Assembly: GCA_003217735.2 (NCBI GenBank)
Contig: CP031588.1
Location: 62,001-126,000, forward strand
Source of the DNA: Marinibacterium anthonyi
Lineage (GTDB): Bacteria; Pseudomonadota; Alphaproteobacteria; Rhodobacterales; Rhodobacteraceae
Length of the DNA stretch: 64,000 bases
Reading direction: 5' to 3'
In this document: positions 8,506 through 16,404 of the stretch, in pieces
Numbering within the stretch: position 1 is the first letter of the stretch
How the letters are laid out: each line of letters begins with the position of its first letter
Position numbers and translations under genes: made by a program
The notes under the pieces: model-generated
Databases searched by the model: none
Seen by the model: only the letters and a program-made list of their open reading frames with translations
Told to the model about the DNA's origin: nothing

Positions 8506-8904
8506 TCAGGCCTCCGGAATTACAAGGATGGCGTCGATTTCCGCGAGCAGGTCGGCTTCGGCCAGGCCGGCCACCATCACGAAGGTGCTGGCCGGAAGAT
8601 CGTAACCTTCGAAAAAGGCTGCCCGGGCGCGATGCAGCGCGGGGATTGCATCGCGGGACAGGGCGTAGGTCGTGATCTTCACGACGGCCTCGGGGCCCAC
8701 GCCCAGCCCTTTCAACGCCAGGCCGATATTGTGCCAGATCTGGCGGGCCTGTGCGTCGATGTCACCGACGCCGACAATGGCGCCGGTTTCGTCCCATGCC
8801 GTCTGACCGGTCAGGAACACGGGTGTGCCCGAACGGATCACGGCATGGTTGTAATAGTCCTGCTGCTTGATGCCCGCCGGATTGTAGGGGCCGGACATCG
8901 ACAT
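8506..8904 (-). CDS. RidA/RutC-like family protein (first copy)
   Basis: 132 residues with GTPVFLTGQTAWDETGAIVGVGD near residue 25 and the C-terminal STFVMVAGLAEADLLAEIDAILVIPEA. It directly follows the RutA-like monooxygenase gene (stop and start share base 8904). In E. coli rut, RutC sits beside RutA and RutD and handles the aminoacrylate released by ring cleavage, so this is the positional RutC counterpart. The strongly conserved Arg of catalytic RidA (usually ...PGR...) appears as PASTFV here, so it may be a non-deaminating subgroup that uses another mechanism. Confidence 0.88.
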   Translation of the reverse strand: MSMSGPYNPAGIKQQDYYNHAVIRSGTPVFLTGQTAWDETGAIVGVGDIDAQARQIWHNIGLALKGLGVGPEAVVKITTYALSRDAIPALHRARAAFFEGYDLPASTFVMVAGLAEADLLAEIDAILVIPEA

Positions 8905-10022
8905 CAGGCGTTTTCCTTCTGATGCGCGCGCGCGTTGGTGGCGACGCCGCAGGCCTCGAGCACTTCGACCACCTCGGTCCCCACCGTGCGCAGGTCGTCA
9001 ATGAATTCGGGAACGATCACCGTCACACCGTCGAGCTTGGCGCCCTTGACGATATGCGCCAGCTTGCGCCCGATCGTCTCGGGGCTGCCCACCAGTGCGG
9101 CACGGGTCATCGAGTTGCGGCTTTCCCCCTGGCTGACGAAACGCTGCGCCATCGTGTTCTGGTTGAAGCTGCGGTCGCCGGAGTATTCGCGGGTCTGGTT
9201 GTCCAGCGCGATGGTGTCCACGCCGCTGTCGTAAAGGGCCACGCGCTCCTGCGCCTCGGCATCCGTGGCGCCGGGCACGATGGTGAACAGGCCGTAGGTC
9301 TTGAAATCCGGCTTGCCTTCGCGCGCGGCCAGTTCCTTTGCCCGCAACCCGGTCTTGATGAAATCGTCATGGTCCGACCCCAACATGAAGGAGCCGGTGC
9401 AGTTCTTCATGGTGAACAGGAAGCCGCGGTCCGAGGCGCCGGCGCAAATGATCGGCGGCTGTGTCTTCGGCTTGGGGTTCGACATGCAGTCGATCAGCTC
9501 GTAATGCTTGCCCTTGTGGTCCACGCGCTCCTCGGTCCAGAGCCGCTTGAGCACGGTGAGCCATTCCTCGGCCAGATCGTAGCGTTCGCCGTGGTCGAGG
9601 TCCTGCCAGAGCCCCATCTGCCCCTGGTCGCTGGGGTTCGATCCGGAAACGATGTTGAGGCCGAAGCGCCCGCCCGAGATCTGATCCAGCACCGCGGACA
9701 TCTTGGCCACGACCGCCGGGTGGAAGACCATGGTGTGGACCGTTCCCCACACGCCGATGCGGCTGGTCGCCTCGGCGAGGCCGGCCATGGTGGTCATGCT
9801 TTCAAGCGTGAAGTCCCAGTGTCGCGAAGGGCCGCCATAGCCGCGCCACTTCGCCATTGAGAGCGCGAAGTCGAAGCCGAGGTCTTCGGCAAGAAGGGTC
9901 ACTTGCTTGTTGTAGTCGTAGGTCGCAGCCAGTTGGGGACTGGTCGTCGACGTGATCCAGCCACCGTTGCCGACGGGCAGGAAGACACCGAGTTCGACAG
10001 GTTTCGCGTTTCGGTCAAGCAT
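8904..10022 (-). CDS. Flavin-dependent monooxygenase, luciferase-like, RutA-like
   Basis: 372 residues, close to the ~380 of RutA. The N-terminus GVFLPVGNGGWITSTTSPQL, then FDFALSMAKWRGYGG, WDFTLESMTTMAGLAEATS, ISGGRFGLNIVSGSN and PPIICAGASDRG follow the RutA pattern along its length. RutA uses FMN peroxide to open the uracil ring at the N3-C4 amide. Here the equivalent substrate is unknown. The gene lies 21 bases after a RutD-like hydrolase and before a RidA protein, reproducing the RutA-C-D module in a different order. Because the set shares operator-like sites with a thiamin-pyrimidine salvage cluster, I suspect a substituted pyrimidine rather than uracil. A reduced flavin must come from elsewhere, as no RutF-like reductase is present. 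Confidence 0.87.
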   Translation of the reverse strand: MLDRNAKPVELGVFLPVGNGGWITSTTSPQLAATYDYNKQVTLLAEDLGFDFALSMAKWRGYGGPSRHWDFTLESMTTMAGLAEATSRIGVWGTVHTMVFHPAVVAKMSAVLDQISGGRFGLNIVSGSNPSDQGQMGLWQDLDHGERYDLAEEWLTVLKRLWTEERVDHKGKHYELIDCMSNPKPKTQPPIICAGASDRGFLFTMKNCTGSFMLGSDHDDFIKTGLRAKELAAREGKPDFKTYGLFTIVPGATDAEAQERVALYDSGVDTIALDNQTREYSGDRSFNQNTMAQRFVSQGESRNSMTRAALVGSPETIGRKLAHIVKGAKLDGVTVIVPEFIDDLRTVGTEVVEVLEACGVATNARAHQKENA

Positions 10023-10043
10023 GAGGTTCTCCTATGCGGGCAA

Positions 10044-10871
10044 TCAGGTGAAAGCGCCCGTCGCGTCAGCGGGCTTGCTTGCAAGCCCTTTGACAAAGCG
10101 TGTCACGATATCATTGAAGAAGTCGGGGCGTGTTTCGGACAGGCCATGCCCGCCGGAATCCACCAGACAAAGCTCGGCTCCGGGGATCGTTTTGGCCATG
10201 GCGCGGGAATGGTAGGGCGGCGTCAGGACGTCGTCCTGCGCACAAAGCACCAGCGTCGGAACCGCGATGTCGGGCAACAAGGCCACAGCGTCATGCTGGA
10301 CGATCGCATCGATCCGACGCTGGACTATGTTGGCGGGCGGGTAACCTTGCGACGCGCTGAGAATGCCGGTTTCCAGACGGTCCGCGTTGTCGCGAACGTA
10401 TTCCGGCGGATAGAGGAACACCGCGCTGCCAAGCAGGTAGTTTTCCATGCTCGATCTTTCGAGAATGTCGCTGCGCATCCGGAAACACCAGTTGAAATGG
10501 GCATCGGATTTCGGCCAGCTGGCATAGAGCAGCAGCCCCCCGAGAAGGTCGGGCGCATCGGTCGCGAGAACCTGGCCGATGGCGCCTCCGGTGGAATGGC
10601 CCACCAGCACCGGCCGGTCGAGCCCGAGGCCCAGGATGAGCGCCTTCAGGTCGTGCGCCAGCAAGTCGATGGAATACGGTTCGTCGGGGCTGTCCGTCTG
10701 TCCGGCGCCCCGCTGGTCATAGGTCACCACGGTGAAGTGCCGCGACAGTTCGGCAACCTGCGGTGCCCAGTAGCTGCCAATTCCGTTCAGGCCGGAGGCA
10801 AAAAGCACCACCGGCCCGCTGCCGCGGATCTCGTAGTGAGTGGTGATACCGTTGGTATGCAGTGTCGGCAT
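10044..10871 (-). CDS. Alpha/beta hydrolase, RutD-like
   Basis: 275 residues from ATG 10871 (MPTLHTNGITTHYE); a further 20 codons are open upstream but unlike the family. Features are GLNGIGSYWAPQVAEL, VVTYDQRGAGQTDSP, the nucleophile elbow GHSTGG with Ser, FLYPPEYV, an acid in CAQDDVLTP and a histidine in SGGHGLSE. The spacing and the SYW-PQ, YDQRG and FLYP signatures match RutD. RutD speeds conversion of aminoacrylate/carbamate intermediates to malonic semialdehyde. This gene is the first of a leftward nine-gene run, with a perfect LysR-type dyad about 109 bases upstream of its start. Confidence 0.87.
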   Translation of the reverse strand: MPTLHTNGITTHYEIRGSGPVVLFASGLNGIGSYWAPQVAELSRHFTVVTYDQRGAGQTDSPDEPYSIDLLAHDLKALILGLGLDRPVLVGHSTGGAIGQVLATDAPDLLGGLLLYASWPKSDAHFNWCFRMRSDILERSSMENYLLGSAVFLYPPEYVRDNADRLETGILSASQGYPPANIVQRRIDAIVQHDAVALLPDIAVPTLVLCAQDDVLTPPYHSRAMAKTIPGAELCLVDSGGHGLSETRPDFFNDIVTRFVKGLASKPADATGAFT

Positions 10872-10979
10872 TGAACTGGCTCGTCTTGAAGTGCGGTGCA
10901 CCGGGCAAATCACCTTGCCCGGCACACGCATCTAAGCCCGGTCACCGCCGCCTGCATAAACGAGGCTCGGGACCGGCGC

Positions 10980-10996
10980 GTTGCCAAATTGGCAAC
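10980..10996. promoter_or_regulatory. LysR-type operator GTTGCC-N5-GGCAAC in front of the Rut-like operon
   Basis: The sequence GTTGCCAAATTGGCAAC is a perfect dyad around one central base and contains the T-N11-A LysR box (TGCC-N5-GGCA). It lies between the end of the LysR gene (11009) and the start of the RutD-like gene (10871). The same GTTGCC-N5-GGCAAC motif recurs at 16289-16305, and weaker forms are at 12004-12020 and 16186-16202, each 84-109 bases from a start codon. The obvious candidate binder is the LysR protein encoded at 11009-11920. Confidence 0.72.
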
Positions 10997-11008
10997 AGCA
11001 CTCTTTGG

Positions 11009-11920
11009 TCAATGCCAGTCTTCGCCTTCGGAATGGGCAAAGTTGTTCCGCAGGAACTTCAGGAACTCGTTCGCGGCAAAGCTCAGGGTGCGATCCTTGT
11101 GCACGCAGACCGAGGACCGGACCATCAGGAAGGTCGGCACGGAGATCGGGACCGCGACGAGGTCGCCGTATTCGATATCGCGTTGCGCGGCGAGCACAGG
11201 GCCGATGGTCACGCAGGACCCGGTCACCGCCATTGCGCGCGGAAGTTCCAGGTTGTTGGTTTCGACGACATTGATCGGCCGCAACTTGCGGGCGGTGACC
11301 GCGCTGTCGAACAGCTGCCGCAGACCGAAATGCTGGTGAGGCAGCGCAAGACGGCGCTCGCAGATCGCCTCAAGGGTCACAGCCGCCTCGGAGGCCAGTG
11401 GGTCGCTGGCCGCCACAAGGCACATCACCGGGTCGGCCCGGTCGACGATCACTTCGATCTCGGGGCGCACCATGGCGTTGTAGATGATGCCGATGTCGGT
11501 TTCGTTGCTGATCAGGGCTTCGGCGATCATATCGCTTGAACGGCTTGAAACGACGAAAGAAATACCCGGATGACGCTCGCCGAAGGCGCTGATCGTGCGC
11601 GGCAGGACATTGGAAAGGACCCCTTCCATCGTGTGCAGCTTCACGGTCCCCTGATCGAGCGTCTTGAAGCTGGCGATGCTCTCCTTGACCTCGTCCAGTT
11701 CGCGAAACATGCGCCGCGTGTAGCGTTCCAGAAGTTCCCCAGCCGGCGTCAGGTTGACCCCGGCATTGGTCCGCTCCAACAGCGGGGCGCCGAAGGAATG
11801 CTCCAGCAACGCCAGCTGTCGGCTGACGGCGGAAGGCGCGACGTGCAGCCTGTCGGCGGCGCGGCGAATGGCCCGCGCACGGGCAACTTCGTTGAAATAT
11901 CGGAAAGCGGCAAAGTTCAT
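11009..11920 (-). CDS. LysR-family transcriptional regulator (of the flanking pyrimidine-type clusters)
   Basis: 303 residues. A winged helix-turn-helix occupies residues 1-60 (FRYFNEVARARAIRRAADRL, APSAVSRQLALLE) and the co-inducer-binding domain about 90-290. It is transcribed leftward between the Rut-like operon and the divergent RibB-like gene. Three perfect or half-perfect dyads of one design lie in the intergenic regions on both sides of it and again at 16186-16305, so it probably controls both the Rut-like/BMP operon and the TenA/ThiXYZ-like genes. It may also control itself through the weak site at 12004-12020. The ligand is unknown; an aminopyrimidine is the simplest guess. Confidence 0.93.
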   Translation of the reverse strand: MNFAAFRYFNEVARARAIRRAADRLHVAPSAVSRQLALLEHSFGAPLLERTNAGVNLTPAGELLERYTRRMFRELDEVKESIASFKTLDQGTVKLHTMEGVLSNVLPRTISAFGERHPGISFVVSSRSSDMIAEALISNETDIGIIYNAMVRPEIEVIVDRADPVMCLVAASDPLASEAAVTLEAICERRLALPHQHFGLRQLFDSAVTARKLRPINVVETNNLELPRAMAVTGSCVTIGPVLAAQRDIEYGDLVAVPISVPTFLMVRSSVCVHKDRTLSFAANEFLKFLRNNFAHSEGEDWH

Positions 11921-12003
11921 GCCCGATCGTCCTGTCGTTGTCTTGCTGAAGGGGCGCCGGAGGGATGAATCCTGCCGCCGCCTGGCGGGACCCTAGATGC
12001 AGC

Positions 12004-12020
12004 GTTCTGATGGCGGCAAC
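12004..12020. promoter_or_regulatory. Degenerate copy of the LysR dyad upstream of the lysR gene
   Basis: GTTCTGATGGCGGCAAC has the same 17-base frame as GTTGCC-N5-GGCAAC: the right half-site GGCAAC is perfect, and the left keeps only GTT. It lies 84 bases upstream of the LysR start (11920) and about 150 upstream of the RibB-like gene, a usual place for autoregulation. The weak left arm makes this a tentative site. Confidence 0.4.
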
Positions 12021-12168
12021 GCGCAGGCGTGTCTTTTCGACTGTGAGACGCCGTTTCGCGCGGCTTAGTCTGGAATATGGGCAGAACGCCCACCGGCGGA
12101 GACGCCGACACAAGGGTCCCGCCAAAGCATCCGTGGATGCGGGACACCGGAGATCGAGGAACTGCATT

Positions 12169-12804
12169 GTGCTGAGGCTCCGCCAGACTCGCTTCAGGGC
12201 CCCGTCGGCCACCGGCCTACCCGGCGCCATCCGCCGTCTGCGCCAGGCGGAGCCGGTCCTGATCGAAGACCAGCATCGCCAGTTCTGGATGGTATTGCCC
12301 GCGGCCTTTGCCACGGAACACATGCTGGCGCATATTCGACGCGATGCGGGTGGGCTGATGTGCCTTGCGCTTGACCGTTCCTCGTATGCCGCACTTGGAC
12401 TGCCCGACAGGCAGGACGCACACGCCGCCGGACCGGATATCGAAATGGGCTGTGCGGTCGGTCGTGATATGGCGCCGCAGGAGCAGGTGCGCGAAGTCCT
12501 TGACGCCCTTCACAACCGGGCTCCACTCTCGCCGCCAGAGGATAGCGCCAAGGGATTGCCGACCATGATCGCCGACGACGGGCTGATGCTTGGGCGTGCC
12601 GGGATCGCGGAGCGCTGCATCGCGCTGCTTTCCGCCGCGGGTCTTCCGCCGCAGGCATTGATGTGCGCGGTGCTCGATTCCGCCGGGCGAATGCACCTTG
12701 GCGCTGAAAGCATCAAGGGCACACCGCTCGCGCGGTATGCCCTTCTGACACTTGCGGATCAGCACGGCCTCAAGGGCGGGGCTGGTGGAGCCAATCGTCG
12801 ATGA
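12169..12804 (+). CDS. RibB-like protein (DHBP synthase fold) lacking the catalytic motif
   Basis: 211 residues from GTG 12169, chosen because GAGGA at 12156-12160 sits eight bases before it; the longer upstream frame is Arg-rich and unlike any family. Length and pattern follow 3,4-dihydroxy-2-butanone-4-phosphate synthase: ATEHMLAHIRRDAGGLMCLAL and LGLP align with RibB, as do GLMLGRAGIAERCIALLSAAG and ALMCAVLDSAGRM. The acidic loop DDEDRENEGD of RibB reads IEDQHRQFWM here, the GGHTEA histidine-threonine is replaced by AGIAER, and the acidic residue after LC is lost. It is therefore probably not a DHBP synthase but a repurposed or regulatory relative. It is divergent from lysR and overlaps the end of the M20 gene by 35 bases on the opposite strand. 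Confidence 0.68.
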   Translation: MLRLRQTRFRAPSATGLPGAIRRLRQAEPVLIEDQHRQFWMVLPAAFATEHMLAHIRRDAGGLMCLALDRSSYAALGLPDRQDAHAAGPDIEMGCAVGRDMAPQEQVREVLDALHNRAPLSPPEDSAKGLPTMIADDGLMLGRAGIAERCIALLSAAGLPPQALMCAVLDSAGRMHLGAESIKGTPLARYALLTLADQHGLKGGAGGANRR

Positions 12805-14062
12805 AGCGCACCATGACCTTGGTGAAGTCGACAAGCTGCGCGATCTCGACGCTTTCGTTGACGGAATGCGCTTGCGCAAGCGTTCCGGGGCCGTAGACCA
12901 CCGCCGGGATGCCGGCATGGCCGAACCAGCCGCCGTCGCAGACTGAAGGAGACATCCCGAAAATGGCGGGCGCGCTCAGGGTCCGCTCGTGGCTTTCGGC
13001 CAACAGGCGAATCCCCGGGTGGTCCCGGTCCAGATCCAGCGCCGGGAAGATTTCGCCCCGGTCCACGATCATCGAGGTTCCGCCCCACTCGAAGCGCAGC
13101 GGGTTCTCCCGCAGCCAGGGATCGGCGGCGGCAACCGCGTTCAGATGGCTCTCGATTTCGGCGATGATGGCCTCGTGGGTCTCGTTGGGCAGGAAATGCA
13201 CCGTGACCCAAAGCCGGCATTCGTCGGCGATGAACGCCGCATGGCGCCCGCCCTCGATCACTGCCGGGTTGATGGTGTTCACGCCCGGGCGCATGCCAGC
13301 GCAGGACTTTGTCACCGCCCAGTGCCGTTCCAGGTCCTGAAGACCCGCGATCACCTTCATCATCTTCTCGATCGCGCTGGCCCCATGCACGCCGCCGCCG
13401 GCGTGGATCATGCGGGACCTTTCGCCGTCGTGGTGTGTCTTTTCGGACTTCACCGTGATCCAGCCCGTGATCACACCGCCTTGGCCCTGCAAATGCATGT
13501 CGGAGGTATCGACCACCACCGCGAGGTCGCCGCTGTAGCCGCGCTCGCAGCATTGCAGGGTGCCGGCCTCGCCGACTTCTTCGCCGATCACCGATTGCAC
13601 GATCAGATCGCCGGGCAGATCGCGGCCGGCCTCGCGCAGCAACTTGATGGCGAAGAGCACGCAGGCGATGCCGCCCTTCATGTCCGCCGTGCCGCGCCCG
13701 AACAGCCGTCCGTCGCGTACGAAAGGCTCGAACGGCCCGGTGATCCATGGCTCGTCGGCATGCACCTCGGCCACGTCCATATGGCCGTTCAGGATAAGAC
13801 TGCGGTGGGTGTCGGAGGCCGATCCGCGCAGCACGCCCACGACGTTCGGATCCCCCGGGTAGACATCCCAGCGGTCGGTTTCGAAACCGAGACCGTCGAG
13901 CAGCGCCTGAACGTAGTCCTGCGCGGCGCCCGTGTTGCGCGCGGGCGGGGCCGGAGTCTCGAAGCGGACGAGGTCGGAAAGCAGCGCCACCAGTTCATCG
14001 CCGCGGTCGTCGACCGCGGCGATGAGGTCGGTGATCGGATCGGTCGAAAGATCGGTCATCAC
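12770..14062 (-). CDS. M20-family amidohydrolase/deacylase, YlmB-like
   Basis: 430 residues, an ArgE/DapE-type dinuclear zinc peptidase-fold enzyme. Metal and catalytic residues are in place: His94 and Asp96 in NGHMDV, Asp127 in GRGTADMKGG, and the Glu pair 161-162 in IGEEVGEAG; a late HS in AQAHSVNESV completes the set. YlmB, which removes the formyl group from N-formyl-4-amino-5-aminomethyl-2-methylpyrimidine, is of this family and size and is typically linked to tenA and thiXYZ, exactly the neighbours here. The start shares four bases with the end of the TenA gene. The YlmB assignment rests on context; other N-acyl substrates are possible. Confidence 0.85.
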   Translation of the reverse strand: MMTDLSTDPITDLIAAVDDRGDELVALLSDLVRFETPAPPARNTGAAQDYVQALLDGLGFETDRWDVYPGDPNVVGVLRGSASDTHRSLILNGHMDVAEVHADEPWITGPFEPFVRDGRLFGRGTADMKGGIACVLFAIKLLREAGRDLPGDLIVQSVIGEEVGEAGTLQCCERGYSGDLAVVVDTSDMHLQGQGGVITGWITVKSEKTHHDGERSRMIHAGGGVHGASAIEKMMKVIAGLQDLERHWAVTKSCAGMRPGVNTINPAVIEGGRHAAFIADECRLWVTVHFLPNETHEAIIAEIESHLNAVAAADPWLRENPLRFEWGGTSMIVDRGEIFPALDLDRDHPGIRLLAESHERTLSAPAIFGMSPSVCDGGWFGHAGIPAVVYGPGTLAQAHSVNESVEIAQLVDFTKVMVRFIDDWLHQPRP

Positions 14063-14763
14063 GCGGCCGCCGCCTGACCGGCCTGGTTCAGACCCATCTG
14101 CCAGAAGTCGCTTTCAAGTCGGGTGGCGGTGTCGAAGATCTTCTGTAGCTGCGGCAGGCGAGTCTCGGCGCCATAGCGCTGGCCGACACTGTCGAACTTC
14201 TCCAGCGCCAGTTGGACCGACGCCTTGTATTCGGGGCTGTCGTAATTGGCGATCCAGGTCGCATAGGGGTTGGCCGTGCTGCTTGCCTCCGGCATGGCCA
14301 GCAGCCGCGCGCCCACCTCGGCATAACCCGCGACGCAGGGCATCAGCGCCGTCAGCAGGTCCAGCAGGTCACCCTGCATGCCGGTATCCATCACGAACCG
14401 CGTATAGGTCATGGTTTCCGCGGCCTCCTCTTCGGCCTCCATCATCTCTTCGCTGATGCCCCAGCCGGCGCAATAGCCGACGTGCAAGGGCAATTCGTCG
14501 AGAATGCCCTGCAGCCCGGCGGCGCAGGCGCGGATGTCGGCAACCGTGGTCGATTTGGCAACCGACAGCCCGTAGGCGCGCGAGAAGTGCTTCAGGAACA
14601 GGTAGTCCTGGGTAAGGAACCGGCGGAAGGCCGGCTTGGGCAGGCTGCCATTTCCGACGCCCCGTACAAAGGCATGATCGACGTAGCTTTCCCAGATCGG
14701 TCCCGAGGTATCGCGAAGCTTGCCAAACAGCCCCTGGGTGAAATCGACAGACCCGGTCATCAT
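14059..14763 (-). CDS. tenA: TenA-family aminopyrimidine aminohydrolase (thiaminase II)
   Basis: 234 residues, the all-helical TenA fold. Key residues visible are Asp53 in TQDYLFL, Tyr120 in MTYTRF, and the catalytic Cys143 in MPCVAGYAEVG. TenA converts 4-amino-5-aminomethyl-2-methylpyrimidine to the hydroxymethyl form (HMP) for thiamin salvage, the step after YlmB. The gene overlaps both neighbours by ATGA-type junctions, so the amidohydrolase, TenA and M20 genes are one leftward, translationally coupled unit. The start could be either of two adjacent ATGs at 14763 or 14760. No TPP riboswitch precedes the unit, and the LysR-type dyads suggest substrate induction rather than thiamin repression. 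Confidence 0.9.
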   Translation of the reverse strand: MMTGSVDFTQGLFGKLRDTSGPIWESYVDHAFVRGVGNGSLPKPAFRRFLTQDYLFLKHFSRAYGLSVAKSTTVADIRACAAGLQGILDELPLHVGYCAGWGISEEMMEAEEEAAETMTYTRFVMDTGMQGDLLDLLTALMPCVAGYAEVGARLLAMPEASSTANPYATWIANYDSPEYKASVQLALEKFDSVGQRYGAETRLPQLQKIFDTATRLESDFWQMGLNQAGQAAAA

Positions 14764-16088
14764 GCCATCTCCCGACGAACGACGACCATCTTTTCCTGCA
14801 TCCTCCGGAAGGCGGCATTGGCTTTTTCGACGATTTCCTGCTCGTTGGCGCGGGTCAGCACCCGGCCCTGCATGACCACGTCTCCGTTGATGATCGTCGT
14901 GTCGACGACACTGGAATTCGACGCAAAGACGAGGTGGCTCATCATGTGCACGGGCGTTTCGCGCAGCAGCGGCGTGAAGATCGGGTTCTGCGTCTCGATC
15001 AGGATGACGTCGGCCTTCATGCCTGCCTTCAGCATGCCTGTTTCGTGGCCAAGCGCCTTGGCACCATTGTTGGTGGCGCGGCGCAGCACGTCCTCTGCCG
15101 GGGCGATCGAGGCGTCGCCGCGATGCGCGCGGTGCACCAGCGAGGACCATTTCATCACCTCGAACATGTCGGCCGAGTTGTTGCATTCCACCGCATCGTG
15201 CCCAAGGCCCACGTTGATCCCGGCGGCAAGGAACTCGGGCAGGCGGGCCACGCCGTTGCCAAGCTTGGCGTTGGAGTTGGGGTTGTGCGAGATGTGCGTT
15301 CCGGTTTCCGCGATCATGCGGATCTCGTCATCGGACAGGTGGACGCAGTGCGCGGCCACGCAATCCGGCCCGAGGATGCCGGTTTCATAGGCCAGTTCGG
15401 TCGGACGGCGCCCGAATTGCTTGAGCGAGAATTCAACCTCGGTCTTCGACTCGTTGAGGTGGATGTGCATGCCGGTCCCAAGGTCGTTGGCCAGCGCGCG
15501 CGCATCCCGCAGCAGTTCGGGCGAGGACAGGGGCACCCATTCGATACCGACCCGGACCTCGACCAGACCGTTGCCGCGTCCGTGGTTCTTGTGGAAGGCG
15601 TCCTTGTTGTCCTCCAGCGTGTCGAGCGCGTGCTCTTCCAGCGCCACGTCATTGCACAACACGGCGCGCATGCCGATGTCGCAGGCCGCATCTGCAAGGC
15701 TGTCGAGCTGACGGTACATGTCGTTGACCGTGGTGCAGCCCGTCTTGATCGACTCGGCGTAAGACGCCATGGCGGCCCAATACGCGGCTTCGGGATCCAG
15801 CGCACGCACCAGCGGATACCAGCATTCGTCCAGGTATTCCCACAGCGGCAGGTGGTCGAGATACCCCTTGCCGATCGCGGTGTGGTAATGCAGGTCGATC
15901 AGCCCGGGCATGATGATCTTGTCCGTCGCGTCGATGACCTTGTCACCGGGGCGGCTTTCGATCGGCGTGCCTCCGGCGACAATCTGGGTGATGCGGTCGT
16001 TCTCGATGATGACGCTGCCCACCTCGTGGTAGGTGTTGGCATCGTCCAGCGTGAGGACCATCCCGTTCTTCAGGATCAGGCGCGACAT
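14760..16088 (-). CDS. Amidohydrolase-superfamily deaminase/chlorohydrolase type (AtzA/SsnA/TrzN-like)
   Basis: 442 residues from ATG 16088, preceded by AGAGGA at a good distance; the open frame extends upstream without similarity. It is a TIM-barrel metal hydrolase: HYH at residues 67-69 (LIDLHYHTA), a His in IHLNES, a His in AAHCVHL and an Asp in GLGHDAVECNN. Members of this branch remove amino or chloro groups from triazines, guanine, cytosine and adenosine derivatives. As the lead gene of the unit with TenA and the M20 enzyme it could deaminate the 4-amino group of the pyrimidine to give an oxo-pyrimidine, a substrate type that a RutA-like enzyme could open. That order of reactions is inference. 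Confidence 0.86.
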   Translation of the reverse strand: MSRLILKNGMVLTLDDANTYHEVGSVIIENDRITQIVAGGTPIESRPGDKVIDATDKIIMPGLIDLHYHTAIGKGYLDHLPLWEYLDECWYPLVRALDPEAAYWAAMASYAESIKTGCTTVNDMYRQLDSLADAACDIGMRAVLCNDVALEEHALDTLEDNKDAFHKNHGRGNGLVEVRVGIEWVPLSSPELLRDARALANDLGTGMHIHLNESKTEVEFSLKQFGRRPTELAYETGILGPDCVAAHCVHLSDDEIRMIAETGTHISHNPNSNAKLGNGVARLPEFLAAGINVGLGHDAVECNNSADMFEVMKWSSLVHRAHRGDASIAPAEDVLRRATNNGAKALGHETGMLKAGMKADVILIETQNPIFTPLLRETPVHMMSHLVFASNSSVVDTTIINGDVVMQGRVLTRANEQEIVEKANAAFRRMQEKMVVVRREMA

Positions 16089-16185
16089 TTGGCTTCCTCT
16101 CATTGCGGCCCCCGGCCGTGTTCCAATTTTGAGAAAGCCTAACCAACAGCCATTGCTCCGACTGCACGAACTTCCGACGGCACGC

Positions 16186-16202
16186 GTTGCCGCATTGAGA
16201 AC
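16186..16202. promoter_or_regulatory. LysR-type half-dyad upstream of the amidohydrolase operon
   Basis: GTTGCCGCATTGAGAAC has a perfect left half-site GTTGCC and a degenerate right half in the same 17-base frame as the perfect dyads at 10980 and 16289. It is 98 bases upstream of the amidohydrolase start (16088), mirroring the 100 bases between the 16289-16305 site and the divergent ATPase gene. One site for each direction of this divergent promoter region is the simplest reading. Confidence 0.5.
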
Positions 16203-16288
16203 AACCCGCAAAATACGCGGACGCCTCGGCCTTGACGAGAGCAAATGCCGCGAAACGATGCAGATCAATCCGCCCCCTGGATGCTGAC

Positions 16289-16305
16289 GTTGCCATTGCG
16301 GCAAC
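16289..16305. promoter_or_regulatory. LysR-type operator GTTGCC-N5-GGCAAC in front of the ThiZXY-like operon
   Basis: GTTGCCATTGCGGCAAC has perfect six-base arms and the same five-base spacing as the site at 10980-10996. It ends 100 bases before the ATPase start (16405). The remainder of 16089-16404 carries no gene and no TPP-riboswitch signature. Confidence 0.72.
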
Positions 16306-16404
16306 GCACCCCTCACCATTCTGCGCGGCACTCCGGAATTTTCCTTGGCTACGATCCGGGCAATTGGGCGCCCCGGCGGCGTCCGTACGCATATTGGAGA
16401 TCAC

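Noticed and set aside
12770-12804. Treating the 35-base convergent overlap as an error in one gene
   Set aside because: Both proteins keep family-like C-termini (LTLADQHGL and DDWLHQPRP), so the overlap appears real.
16089-16404. TPP riboswitch before the TenA or ThiXYZ-like genes
   Set aside because: I looked for CTGAGA and ACCTGA-type conserved blocks on both strands and found none; LysR-type dyads explain control better.
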